A stretch of DNA of 6,824 nucleotides, from the NCBI GenBank assembly GCA_017997515.1, contig JAGOEY010000093.1:1-6824 (forward strand), in the 5' to 3' direction. The notes below the pieces were generated by a model, which saw only the letters and a program-made list of their open reading frames with translations, was not told the DNA's origin and searched no databases. Position 1 is the first letter of the stretch. The number at the start of each line of letters is the position of its first letter. The DNA is from Burkholderiaceae bacterium (GTDB lineage: Bacteria; Pseudomonadota; Gammaproteobacteria; Burkholderiales; Burkholderiaceae). A program made the position numbers and the translations under genes. Of this stretch, positions 1 through 6,210 are shown piece by piece.

Positions 1-1
1 C

Positions 2-859
2 TTCGAGGTGGGGCATATTGAAAAAGCCCTGCGGTCGGTGGGTGTTCCCACCGTCTTGCTGAAGGGGGGGGCTTACGCCCTCGCGGGTTTGAATGCGTCG
101 TTGGGGCGTATGGTGTCTGATGTGGATATTCTTGTGCCGCGCGAACGTTTGTCCGATGTGGAAACTGCCTTGATGATGGCGGGTTGGGTGCAGACGAGCC
201 ATGATGCCTACGATCAACATTACTACCGCACTTGGATGCATGAGTTGCCGCCTCTGCGGCACATGCACCGTGGTGCCGTTCTGGACGTGCACCATGCCAT
301 TGTGCCGCTGACGGCACGTGCGAGGCCCAGTACGCAACATTTGCTGCAGTCCGCACAGCTGTTGCCCGGACAGCCGGGTGTACACGTGTTATCGCCGCCT
401 GACATGGTGCTGCACAGTGCGGCCCACTTGTTTCACGAAAGTGAGTTTGAGCGCGGATTCCGTGGTGTGGTGGATCTGGATGCTTTGCTGCGCGAGTTCG
501 GAGCAGAGACTGATTTTTGGCGCTGTCTGCTGGAGCGTTCCCAAGTACTGGGACTTGAATGGCCCTTGCACCATGCGTTACGTTATACCCAGATAATCAT
601 GGATACACAGGTGCCAGATTTTGCATCAGAGGCACTGGCGGGCAGCGTACCCACCAGTGCGTGGCGTAGCCGCCTGCGTGATGCCGTTTATTTGCGCGCT
701 TTGTTACCTGCCCATGCCTCGACCCAGGATGCCTGGACGCCATTCGCGCGAGGCGCCTTATATGTACGCGGCCACACCTTGCGTATGCCCTTGCATTTGC
801 TGGCACCACACTTGCTGCGCAAAACCTTCTATGGATTACGTCCCAAGGGGTACCCGTGA
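2..859 (+). CDS. Nucleotidyltransferase-fold protein (PF14907/NTP_transf_5-like), 5' end outside window
   Basis: The frame is open from the left edge, so the GTG at position 8 is probably internal and the real start lies upstream. About 285 residues are visible. Counting the codon at position 8 as residue 1, there is LLKGGA at 17-22, then GRMVSDVDILVP at 33-44. This is the Gly plus Asp-x-Asp metal-binding signature of the nucleotidyltransferase superfamily. A later LDVHHAI (about residues 91-97) could supply the third carboxylate. A His-rich helix with HSAAHLFHESEF is followed by VVDLDALL, as in the 'uncharacterised nucleotidyltransferase' family PF14907. Family members are often found near HprK-related kinases, PqqD-like proteins, exosortase or lasso-peptide clusters, but their substrate is generally unknown. 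No transmembrane segment is evident, so the protein is probably cytoplasmic. The stop overlaps the next gene by 4 nt (GTGA), which suggests an operon. Family assignment is fairly secure; function is not known. Confidence 0.8.
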   Translation, partial: FEVGHIEKALRSVGVPTVLLKGGAYALAGLNASLGRMVSDVDILVPRERLSDVETALMMAGWVQTSHDAYDQHYYRTWMHELPPLRHMHRGAVLDVHHAIVPLTARARPSTQHLLQSAQLLPGQPGVHVLSPPDMVLHSAAHLFHESEFERGFRGVVDLDALLREFGAETDFWRCLLERSQVLGLEWPLHHALRYTQIIMDTQVPDFASEALAGSVPTSAWRSRLRDAVYLRALLPAHASTQDAWTPFARGALYVRGHTLRMPLHLLAPHLLRKTFYGLRPKGYP

Positions 860-1629
860 GATATCTAAGTGGGCTAGCACCGTGGGTGATTATTTGGACG
901 CTTCTATTCGGTGGGCGTGTGTCCGCGCAGTTGCCGGATACCATTGAACGCATCAAACCTGCGGTCGTCCTGGTGGGAACCTACCGTGCAACAGACAGCC
1001 CACGGTTTCGTTATTTGGGAACGGGCTTTGTTGTGGGTGATGGTTTGCGGGTAGTGACCAACGCCCATGTCATCTTCGGTGTTAATGCTGCAGCATCCGA
1101 TGAGCCGGTGTTGACCGTGCAGGTGCGGGCTGGTTCTGATGGCTGGGTTATGCGCCAAGCCAAGGTCTTGGAGGCGAATCCGGAGCAAGATCTTGCGTTG
1201 CTTCAGCTTGGAGGGCGCCCGGCAGCAGCCCTGGATATTGCTGCATCGGACAAGGTGCGTGAAGGCGATGATCTGGCTTTTATGGGGTTTCCTCTCGGAG
1301 GACTGTTGGGGTTTTCTTCAGTGACCCACCGTGCCACTGTCTCTTCCATCACCACCATGGCATTGCCCAGTCCAACAGGACAACAGCTTAACGAACGCGC
1401 CATTCGCAGTTTGCGCACGGGGCCTTTGCAGGTTTTCCAACTTGATGCCACCGCCTATCCCGGGAGTAGTGGCGGGCCGCTGTTTGATCCTCAAACAGGC
1501 GCCGTGTTGGGTGTTCTGAATATGGTGTTGGTGAAAGGTACACGTGAATCGGCCATGACCCAGCCCTCCGGAATTTCTTACGCAATTCCGAGCCGTTATA
1601 TATTGGACATGTTGGCACGGCACCGATAA
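856..1629 (+). CDS. Exported trypsin-like serine protease (HtrA/S1C type, no PDZ)
   Basis: This is a 257-residue protein. The GTG start sits in a GTGA overlap with the preceding stop, with AAGGGG (845-850) as Shine-Dalgarno 5 nt upstream. A hydrophobic N-terminus (about residues 7-20) ending VSA-Q at 24/25 looks like a Sec signal peptide, so the product should act in the periplasm or outside. The catalytic triad is readable: His71 in VVTNAHVI, Asp112 in EQDLALL, and Ser205 in YPGSSGGPLF, with the oxyanion-hole glycines. The segment DLAFMGFPLG (139-148) and the ending SGISYAIPSRYI are typical of DegP/HtrA-type protease domains. The chain ends right after the protease domain, so the PDZ domains of DegP/DegS are absent. 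It may degrade or mature an envelope or secreted substrate; the substrate is unknown. The coupling to a nucleotidyltransferase gene is unusual. The protease call is confident; the role is inferred. Confidence 0.9.
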   Translation: MRYLSGLAPWVIIWTLLFGGRVSAQLPDTIERIKPAVVLVGTYRATDSPRFRYLGTGFVVGDGLRVVTNAHVIFGVNAAASDEPVLTVQVRAGSDGWVMRQAKVLEANPEQDLALLQLGGRPAAALDIAASDKVREGDDLAFMGFPLGGLLGFSSVTHRATVSSITTMALPSPTGQQLNERAIRSLRTGPLQVFQLDATAYPGSSGGPLFDPQTGAVLGVLNMVLVKGTRESAMTQPSGISYAIPSRYILDMLARHR

Positions 1630-1876
1630 AAGTGGAGATATCGCTCAAGAATGTGTCCTGCTGGTGGAACAAGCCCGGCAGCAGGTCCAGTTGGTAACGC
1701 ACAAGAAGACCCTGTAAACCACCTTCCACGAAGTGGCCGACGCACTCGCTGTACGTTGCACCACGTGCTGAGTGGCTTGCCGTGCAGCTGCTGCCAACCA
1801 TCGGCGGTTGAAGCTTCAACCCAGTTTGCGCCCCCGGCAAAATAACGCTTTAGACAAGAATACGAGGTCTCTGTGA
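1628..1876 (+). pseudogene. Possible decayed coding frame between protease and small gene
   Basis: This 243-nt gap holds no convincing intact gene. In the frame containing the TGT codon at 1652, translation reads like protein (DIAQECVLLVEQARQQV, then FHEVADALAV), with mostly G or C at third positions. It is broken by TAA at 1715-1717 and TGA at 1769-1771. The frame finally stops at TGA 1874-1876, which overlaps the GTG start of the next gene in a GTGA. That arrangement is what an operon partner that has since decayed would leave. The LVEQARQQV stretch faintly recalls the start of DUF1016/YhcG-type proteins, but the similarity does not continue and I do not assign it. It may equally be non-coding sequence. 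No clear terminator for the protease gene is seen here. Confidence 0.2.
1806..1821. repeat. Perfect 16-bp palindrome upstream of small gene
   Basis: GGTTGAAGCTTCAACC is its own reverse complement. It ends 51 nt before the GTG start of the 68-residue gene, a position compatible with an operator. No convincing -35/-10 pair was found around it, and there is no T-tract to make it a terminator. It lies inside the possibly decayed frame, so it could be fortuitous. Confidence 0.35.
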
Positions 1877-2079
1877 ATCAATCTGCCCATGCCGAACTTA
1901 TTGCCACGTACCGAAGGGCAAAGGCTGAGGCCGCCCACAAACAGGCCTTGATCAAAACTGCTGGAGCCAAGGGCCCAAAGGCAATTCAGACGGCAGTTGA
2001 TACCGCGACAAAGGCCGCGAAACGCCGGGATTCATATGCTGAGAAGCTGGCTCAGTTGGGGGTTGACACCAGGGATTGA
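1873..2079 (+). CDS. Small Lys/Ala-rich helical protein, unknown function
   Basis: This is a 68-residue protein that I do not recognise. It starts with GTG, preceded by GAGG (1864-1867) 5 nt upstream, a good ribosome-binding site that fixes the start. The sequence is highly charged and alanine-rich (for example YRRAKAEAAHKQ, and AVDTATKAAKRRDSYAEK), has no cysteine and contains no hydrophobic stretch. It should therefore be a soluble, mostly helical protein, perhaps with two amphipathic helices separated by AGAKGPK around residues 30-36. The basic charge (about fifteen Lys/Arg against about seven Asp/Glu) would be compatible with nucleic-acid binding, but no motif supports this. It stands 243 nt after the protease gene, so it may have its own promoter. 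A dyad symmetry and the convergent tRNA terminator follow it. Confidence 0.6.
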   Translation: MNQSAHAELIATYRRAKAEAAHKQALIKTAGAKGPKAIQTAVDTATKAAKRRDSYAEKLAQLGVDTRD

Positions 2080-2132
2080 GCCGGAGCAGCGTTGGGTGGC
2101 GCTGACTTCAAGCCCACCCCACAAGTACTGGA

Positions 2133-2150
2133 TATGAGACACGTCTCATA
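2133..2150. promoter_or_regulatory. Dyad symmetry with 8-bp arms, candidate operator
   Basis: TATGAGAC-AC-GTCTCATA is a perfect inverted repeat with a 2-nt centre, the usual form of a binding site for a dimeric repressor or activator. It lies in the intergenic region between the small gene and the tRNA terminator. No T-tract follows on either strand, so it is unlikely to be a terminator. No gene starts just beyond it on either strand, so what it would control is unclear. Confidence 0.35.
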
Positions 2151-2165
2151 ATGCCCGCCAAAAGG

Positions 2166-2198
2166 AAAAAGCCCGCTATGCAGAACATAGCGGGCTTT
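2166..2198 (-). terminator. Rho-independent terminator of tRNA-Asn / thi operon
   Basis: A 13-bp perfect stem (AAAGCCCGCTATG with CATAGCGGGCTTT) encloses a 5-nt loop. On the minus strand it runs into GCTTTTTCCTTTT, a classic U-tract. It begins 23 nt after the encoded CCA of the tRNA. On the plus strand only TTT follows the stem, so it may also stop transcripts from the left side, less efficiently. Confidence 0.85.
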
Positions 2199-2221
2199 CC
2201 AGAGGCCTTGCGGCTTATGAG

Positions 2222-2297
2222 TGGCTCCTCGACCTGGGCTCGAACCAGGGACCTACGGATTAACAGTCCGGCGCTCTACCGACTGAGCTATCGAGGA
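2222..2297 (-). tRNA. trnN: tRNA-Asn, anticodon GUU
   Basis: The 76-nt cloverleaf includes an encoded CCA. The acceptor stem is TCCTCGA/TCGAGGA with discriminator G. The D arm is GCTC/GAGC around AGTCGGTA. The anticodon arm carries loop CTGTTAA (anticodon GTT, minus strand of 2262-2264), and the T arm is CCTGG-TTCGAGC-CCAGG. Only the outermost anticodon-stem position is mismatched. The GTT anticodon reads AAC and AAU codons. The tRNA lies 37 nt after the stop of the TonB receptor gene on the same strand and is followed by a strong terminator. Confidence 0.97.
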
Positions 2298-2310
2298 ACA
2301 TCAGCCTCAA

Positions 2311-2339
2311 ATTATAGCGCGGTTTTTTCGGGTTTTAGA
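2311..2339 (-). promoter_or_regulatory. Putative sigma70 promoter of tRNA-Asn
   Basis: A perfect -10 hexamer TATAAT lies on the minus strand at 2316-2311, 13 nt before the tRNA 5' end. A poor -35 candidate TCTAAA (2339-2334) is 17 nt upstream and overlaps the stop codon of the receptor gene. The -10 box is convincing; the -35 is weak. Confidence 0.6.
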
Positions 2340-4506
2340 GGCTGGCCTGAAAAGTCACGCGAAAAGTTCGGGGGCTGCCGGGGAACAGGTACACGTGGCC
2401 GTACTGGTAGGGGGATTCTTTCCAGTAGCGTTTGCCGAGCAGGTTGTCCACGCCGAGTGTCCAAGTGGTGGCCATGGTGTTGATTCGGGTGTCATAACGC
2501 AGCGCGGCGTCCACGCGGGTCCATGCGGGCAACTGGATGGACGCATCGGGCAGTACGGCGCGTCGGGCTTCGTGGGACAGGCGGCCTTGCAGTTCCAGAC
2601 CCGGCACTCCGGCCACGCGCCAGGCGGCCTGGCTGCGCAGCGTCCAGCGTGGCACGTTGGGCGGGCGCTGGCCGTTGGTGGCGGGCTCGGCGATGCTGCC
2701 CTGGCGTTTGGCGTCCAGCAGCAGGATGCCGCCGTCCAGGCGCCATGCGCCTTGTGTCCACTGCGTGCTGGCTTCCAGGCCCTGGTGCACAGCGCTGCCG
2801 TCGTACTGGCCCAGGCACGGCGTGGTGAACAGGCGCGCGCAGGCGTCCAGGTTGGTCATGGGGCGTTCGATGCGGAACCAAGCGGCTTGCCATTTCCAGC
2901 CATCGGCTTCACCGCGGATACCCAGCTCCCACTGTTTCGACTTGAGCGAGGGCAGCGCCACACCGGCGTTGGAGTACTGGCCGGCCTTGTTCGGAACGAT
3001 CTGGGACTCGACCCCTTCACCATAACTTGCGTACACCTGATGGCCGGGCGCAAAGCTGTAGCTGGCGGCCAGCCACGGAGTGGTCAGGCTTTCGTCGTAG
3101 CCAGTGGGCGAGGAGCCGTCGGTGCCCACGCTGTCGCGCGACAGGCGGGTGTGGCGCAGGCCCACCCAGGTGGTGAAGCGCTCGTTCCAGCGAATGGCGT
3201 CCTGCACAGAAAATTCGAGCGAGCGCTCGTCGCGGTTGGTGCTCTCGGTGGTGAGGCTCGGGTCTTCCGGCGTGATGGCGCTGCCGTCCACCTGGCCATA
3301 ACCGACCCAGTTGTACGCCTGGTTCTGGAAGCGGTTGCGCACCTGGCTGGTCATTACGCTGAAGCCCAGGTCGTGTGCCACGGCACCGGTCTGTGCGCGG
3401 CCCTTGAGTTGCAGGCGGGCCGCCTGCTGGGTGCGGCGTTCGTTCTCGCTGCGGAAGTCGTACATGTCATAACTGCCGTCGCTGCAATAGCGGTCGTAGT
3501 TGCCTTCTGTACTGCAGCCAAACGCGTACGCCAGCCGGTCCTGGTTGGTCAGGCGCTGGTTGGCCAGCTGGGCGGACCAGCTCCAGTCGCTGTTGATGGC
3601 CTGCTCCAGCCGCAGGCTGCCGGTGAGTGCCTCAAACACCGACGGTTGTGACCACGGCTGGTTGTTCAGGTTGATGCGCGGGTCCACAGGAGAGGGCAGG
3701 GTGTCGCCCAGCAGGCTGAAACCGTTCTGGCTGGGCTGCGACTTGCGGCTCCATTCCAGCTCGGCCTCCAGCAGCGTGTCACGGTTGATGCGCCAGTCGG
3801 TGGCCAGCGCCACCAGGCTGCGTTCACCGTCCAGATTAAAGGTGCGTGGGCGCAGCCGTTCCTGCGCCACGTTAAAGCGGTAGCCAAACACCTGGTCTAC
3901 ACCCACACGCCCGCCCAGGTCCACCGCGGCCAGCAGGCTGCCGCGTGATGTGGCTTCGAGCCGCACGTCACGCAGGTTCTGCTGCGTAGGGCGTTTGACG
4001 ACAAAGTTCACAAGACCCCCGGGCGCGCTGGTGCCCACCTGGATGCCACTGGTGCCCTTGAGGATTTCCACACGCTCCTTGTTGTCGAGCGGAATGGATG
4101 TCTCGGCGCTGATGGGCAGGCCTTCACGCCGGTAGTTGAAGCGGTTGTCCAGCGTGAAGCCACGGATGCTCAGGTAGTCCCAGTAACCGGCGGAGTTGTA
4201 CGCGTCACCCAGCGATGCATCGAACTGCGTCAGGTCGGCAAGGCGGCGCGCGCCGCTGGCTTGTAATTGCTCTTGCCCCACCACGGTGATGGACATGGGC
4301 ACCTCGCGCAGCGGCAGGTCGCCAAAGCCGCTGACATCGGCTTGTAGCGGAGCAGTGCTGGACTGCACGGTGATAGGCGCCAGGGTGGTGGCATCGGACG
4401 GAAGGGATGCGCCGGTTTGGGCCCAGACCGGGGATGCTATTAAAAAGGTAGCTGATAGCGCGCGCTGAATGGGCGACAGAGGCCAATTAGGCTTGTAATT
4501 TTTCAT
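2335..4506 (-). CDS. TonB-dependent outer-membrane receptor, possibly for thiamine or a precursor
   Basis: This is a 723-residue protein. I chose the ATG at 4506 because it forms an ATGA overlap with the thiE stop, has AAGGA 5 nt upstream, and gives a proper signal peptide ending VWA-Q at 29/30. An upstream in-frame start would add 18 residues without signal character. LAPITVQ (42-48) is a plausible TonB box. The plug domain (about 55-170) contains REVPMSITVV, LSIRGF, RVEILKGTSG and APGGLVNFVVKRP. The rest is a beta barrel, with VDNLLGKRYW (686-695) before the last strands and the C-terminus FRVTFQASL. The plug resembles the family usually named TonB-dependent siderophore receptors (FhuE/FpvA-like). 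Two Cys pairs (331/341 and 556/564) probably form disulfides in extracellular loops. Tight coupling to thiazole synthesis genes suggests uptake of thiamine, HMP or a thiazole rather than iron, but the sequence alone does not decide the ligand. No terminator follows before the tRNA. Confidence 0.93.
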   Translation of the reverse strand: MKNYKPNWPLSPIQRALSATFLIASPVWAQTGASLPSDATTLAPITVQSSTAPLQADVSGFGDLPLREVPMSITVVGQEQLQASGARRLADLTQFDASLGDAYNSAGYWDYLSIRGFTLDNRFNYRREGLPISAETSIPLDNKERVEILKGTSGIQVGTSAPGGLVNFVVKRPTQQNLRDVRLEATSRGSLLAAVDLGGRVGVDQVFGYRFNVAQERLRPRTFNLDGERSLVALATDWRINRDTLLEAELEWSRKSQPSQNGFSLLGDTLPSPVDPRINLNNQPWSQPSVFEALTGSLRLEQAINSDWSWSAQLANQRLTNQDRLAYAFGCSTEGNYDRYCSDGSYDMYDFRSENERRTQQAARLQLKGRAQTGAVAHDLGFSVMTSQVRNRFQNQAYNWVGYGQVDGSAITPEDPSLTTESTNRDERSLEFSVQDAIRWNERFTTWVGLRHTRLSRDSVGTDGSSPTGYDESLTTPWLAASYSFAPGHQVYASYGEGVESQIVPNKAGQYSNAGVALPSLKSKQWELGIRGEADGWKWQAAWFRIERPMTNLDACARLFTTPCLGQYDGSAVHQGLEASTQWTQGAWRLDGGILLLDAKRQGSIAEPATNGQRPPNVPRWTLRSQAAWRVAGVPGLELQGRLSHEARRAVLPDASIQLPAWTRVDAALRYDTRINTMATTWTLGVDNLLGKRYWKESPYQYGHVYLFPGSPRTFRVTFQASL

Positions 4507-5375
4507 GGTTTTCCTTGTTCTTGTAGCGGCTGCAGGTGCTGTTGAATCTGCGCAATCCACCGGCCTGCTTCGGCCTCGGGGTTGTCGGCGCCGATGAGGG
4601 CCCGCACGACAGCGACGGAGCCCACGCCGCTGACCAACACATCGGCCAGGCGTGGGGTGTCGATGCCGCCAATGGCGACCAGGGGTGTGCCCTGCATTAG
4701 CCGGGCATAGGCGTTGAGCCGGGCCAGGCCCTGCGGTGCCGTGGCCATGCGTTTGAGCGTGGTGGGGAACACGGCGCCCAGGGCGATGTAGCTGGGGCTC
4801 AGTGCATCGGCGCGCAGCATTTCGGCATAGCCATGGGTGCTGATGCCGAGGCGCAGACCCGCGTTGCGGATGGCCTGCAGTTCGGCGGCTGTCAGAGCCT
4901 CGACGTCTTCCTGCCCCAGGTGCAGGCCGTAGGCTCCTGCGTCGATGGCGGCTTGCCAGTGGTCGTTGATGAACAGCAGCGCTTGTGTGCCTTGCACGGC
5001 GGCCACGGCGGCGCGCACTTCGGCCTGGATGGCTTGCGGGTCGGTGGATTTAAAACGCAGCTGCACGGTGGGCACACCGGCACGCGCCATACGGCCCACC
5101 CAGGCGGCATCGGGCAACACGGCATACAGGCCAAGCTGCTGCGGGCATGCGGCAAATGCGTCGGCGCGTGGATGGGGGCGGATGCCAAAGTCGGCCGGGT
5201 TGCTGGGCCAGTCGGTGGTGTTGCCGGTGCGTGTGATCTGCGCTAGCCAAGCGTCAGCGATACAGGCGGCATCGATGGGGATGAAGCCGAGCTGCAGGCA
5301 GGCACTCAAACGTTCTGCATGGTCTGTGGTGGGCAGTGCCATATCGGCATAACGGGTCAGGATGTCGTGGGCCAT
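4503..5375 (-). CDS. thiE: Thiamine-phosphate synthase with N-terminal extension
   Basis: ThiE joins HMP pyrophosphate and thiazole phosphate to make thiamine monophosphate in the cytoplasm. The product is 290 residues, against about 210-220 for stand-alone ThiE. The catalytic TIM barrel spans about 80-285. It shows QLRFK (Q105, R107, K109), FINDHW (N137, D138 metal ligand), LHLGQED (151-157, D157 second acidic ligand), GIST (177-180), VFPTTLKR for phosphate binding, and AIGGI (234-238) followed by VAVV. Residues 1 to about 78 are an extra N-terminal region with no motif I recognise; it contains LGFIPIDAACIADAWL. Longer ThiE forms are known in other betaproteobacteria. I chose the ATG at 5375, 5 nt after the thiG stop. 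A TTG at 5402 would overlap thiG by 22 nt and is less likely. The Shine-Dalgarno is poor (AGGCG about 8 nt away), so translation probably depends on coupling to thiG. Confidence 0.95.
   Translation of the reverse strand: MAHDILTRYADMALPTTDHAERLSACLQLGFIPIDAACIADAWLAQITRTGNTTDWPSNPADFGIRPHPRADAFAACPQQLGLYAVLPDAAWVGRMARAGVPTVQLRFKSTDPQAIQAEVRAAVAAVQGTQALLFINDHWQAAIDAGAYGLHLGQEDVEALTAAELQAIRNAGLRLGISTHGYAEMLRADALSPSYIALGAVFPTTLKRMATAPQGLARLNAYARLMQGTPLVAIGGIDTPRLADVLVSGVGSVAVVRALIGADNPEAEAGRWIAQIQQHLQPLQEQGKP
4512..4516 (-). promoter_or_regulatory. Ribosome-binding site of the TonB receptor
   Basis: AAGGA on the minus strand sits 5 nt before the ATG at 4506, inside the last codons of thiE. It fixes the receptor start at the ATGA overlap and allows re-initiation after thiE translation. 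Confidence 0.7.
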
Positions 5376-5380
5376 GGGGT

Positions 5381-6205
5381 TTACGCCTGCGTGTGGTGCC
5401 AAAACGGTGTGCCAAGTACCGGCGTGCTGGGCTGGGCGATCTGTTGCTCCAGCATCGCGCCGCCCAAAAATGCCTGGCGCCCGGCCCGCGTGGCGTCGGC
5501 AAATGCACCGGCCATGGCCACGGGGTCTTGCGCCAGTGCTACGGCGGTGTTCAGCAACACGCCGTCAAACCCCCACTCCATCACCTGGCAGGCGTGGGAT
5601 GGCCGCCCCAGCCCGGCGTCCACCAGCATCGGCACCTGCAGCCGTTCACGCAGCACCTGCAATGCGTAGGGGTTGATAGGCCCTTTGCCAGTGCCGATGG
5701 GGGCGGCCCAAGGCATCACGGCCTGGCAACCCACATCCACCAGGCGCTGGCACAGCACCAGGTCTTCAGTGCAGTAGGGCAGTACCTGAAAGCCGTCGTT
5801 GATGAGCAGGCGCGCCGCCTCCACCAGGTTCAGGGTGTCAGGCTGCAGCGTGTAGTCGTCGCCAATCAGCTCCAGCTTGATCCATGGCGTGTCGAACACC
5901 TCACGCGCCATTTGGGCGGTGGTGATGGCTTCTTGCACGCTGTGGCACCCGGCGGTGTTGGGCAGCACCGGCACGGCCAGTTTGCGCAGCAAGTCCCAGA
6001 AGCCCTGGCCCGGGTCACCCGTGCCATGCCCGGGTGTTGCCGTTTGCCTGCGCACCGACGCGGTGAGCATCGCAGGCTGCGCGCGTTGCACGGCGGCCTC
6101 CAGCACGTCGGGCGATGGGTAACGCGATGTGCCCAGCAGCAGGCGGCTGGGGAAGTGCTGGCCGTACAGCACAAGAGGGTCGGCGTGGTGGGGTGAAGTG
6201 GTCAT
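5381..6205 (-). CDS. thiG: Thiazole synthase
   Basis: ThiG condenses 1-deoxy-D-xylulose 5-phosphate, dehydroglycine and the sulfur carried by ThiS thiocarboxylate into the thiazole phosphate moiety of thiamine. The 274-residue chain is near the family's usual length. It starts LVLYGQHFPSRLLLGTSRYP, the conserved N-terminal strand region. The Schiff-base lysine is K110 in WIKLELIGD, with E112 after it. DTLNLVEAARLL, VLPYCTEDLVLC, MPWAAPIGTGKGPINPYAL, VDAGLG (D196) and LLNTAVA complete the barrel and phosphate-binding loops. Family members usually read MPL where this one has MPW (164-166). The ATG lies 5 nt after the thiS stop. The next gene, thiE, begins 5 nt after its own stop, in a nearly identical junction. 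Confidence 0.97.
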   Translation of the reverse strand: MTTSPHHADPLVLYGQHFPSRLLLGTSRYPSPDVLEAAVQRAQPAMLTASVRRQTATPGHGTGDPGQGFWDLLRKLAVPVLPNTAGCHSVQEAITTAQMAREVFDTPWIKLELIGDDYTLQPDTLNLVEAARLLINDGFQVLPYCTEDLVLCQRLVDVGCQAVMPWAAPIGTGKGPINPYALQVLRERLQVPMLVDAGLGRPSHACQVMEWGFDGVLLNTAVALAQDPVAMAGAFADATRAGRQAFLGGAMLEQQIAQPSTPVLGTPFWHHTQA

Positions 6206-6210
6206 GGTGT

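Noticed and set aside
1388..1840. 150-codon frame on the - strand across the protease end and the gap
   Set aside because: It overlaps the catalytic-serine region of the protease, has no domain and no good ribosome-binding site.
1651..1845. 64-codon ATG frame on the + strand in the gap
   Set aside because: Pro/Cys/Ser-rich composition with no recognisable motif and no ribosome-binding site. A neighbouring frame looks more protein-like, though broken.
2092..2122. GGGTGG / CCACCC imperfect hairpin after the small gene as a terminator
   Set aside because: The stem is short, the loop is long, and no T-tract follows.
2222..2297. tRNA-Asn as an attachment site for an integrated element in the left half
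   Set aside because: I looked for a second copy of the tRNA 3' end in 1-2221 and saw none, and no integrase gene is present in the window.
2395..3651. Long open frame of 418 codons on the + strand
   Set aside because: It runs antisense to the TonB receptor, whose plug and barrel motifs are clear. Long opposite-strand frames are common in high-GC genes, and this one shows no domain.
5336..6196. Open frame of 286 codons on the + strand
   Set aside because: It is antisense to thiG, is rich in His/Gly/Gln, and has no recognisable domain. It is a shadow of the real gene.
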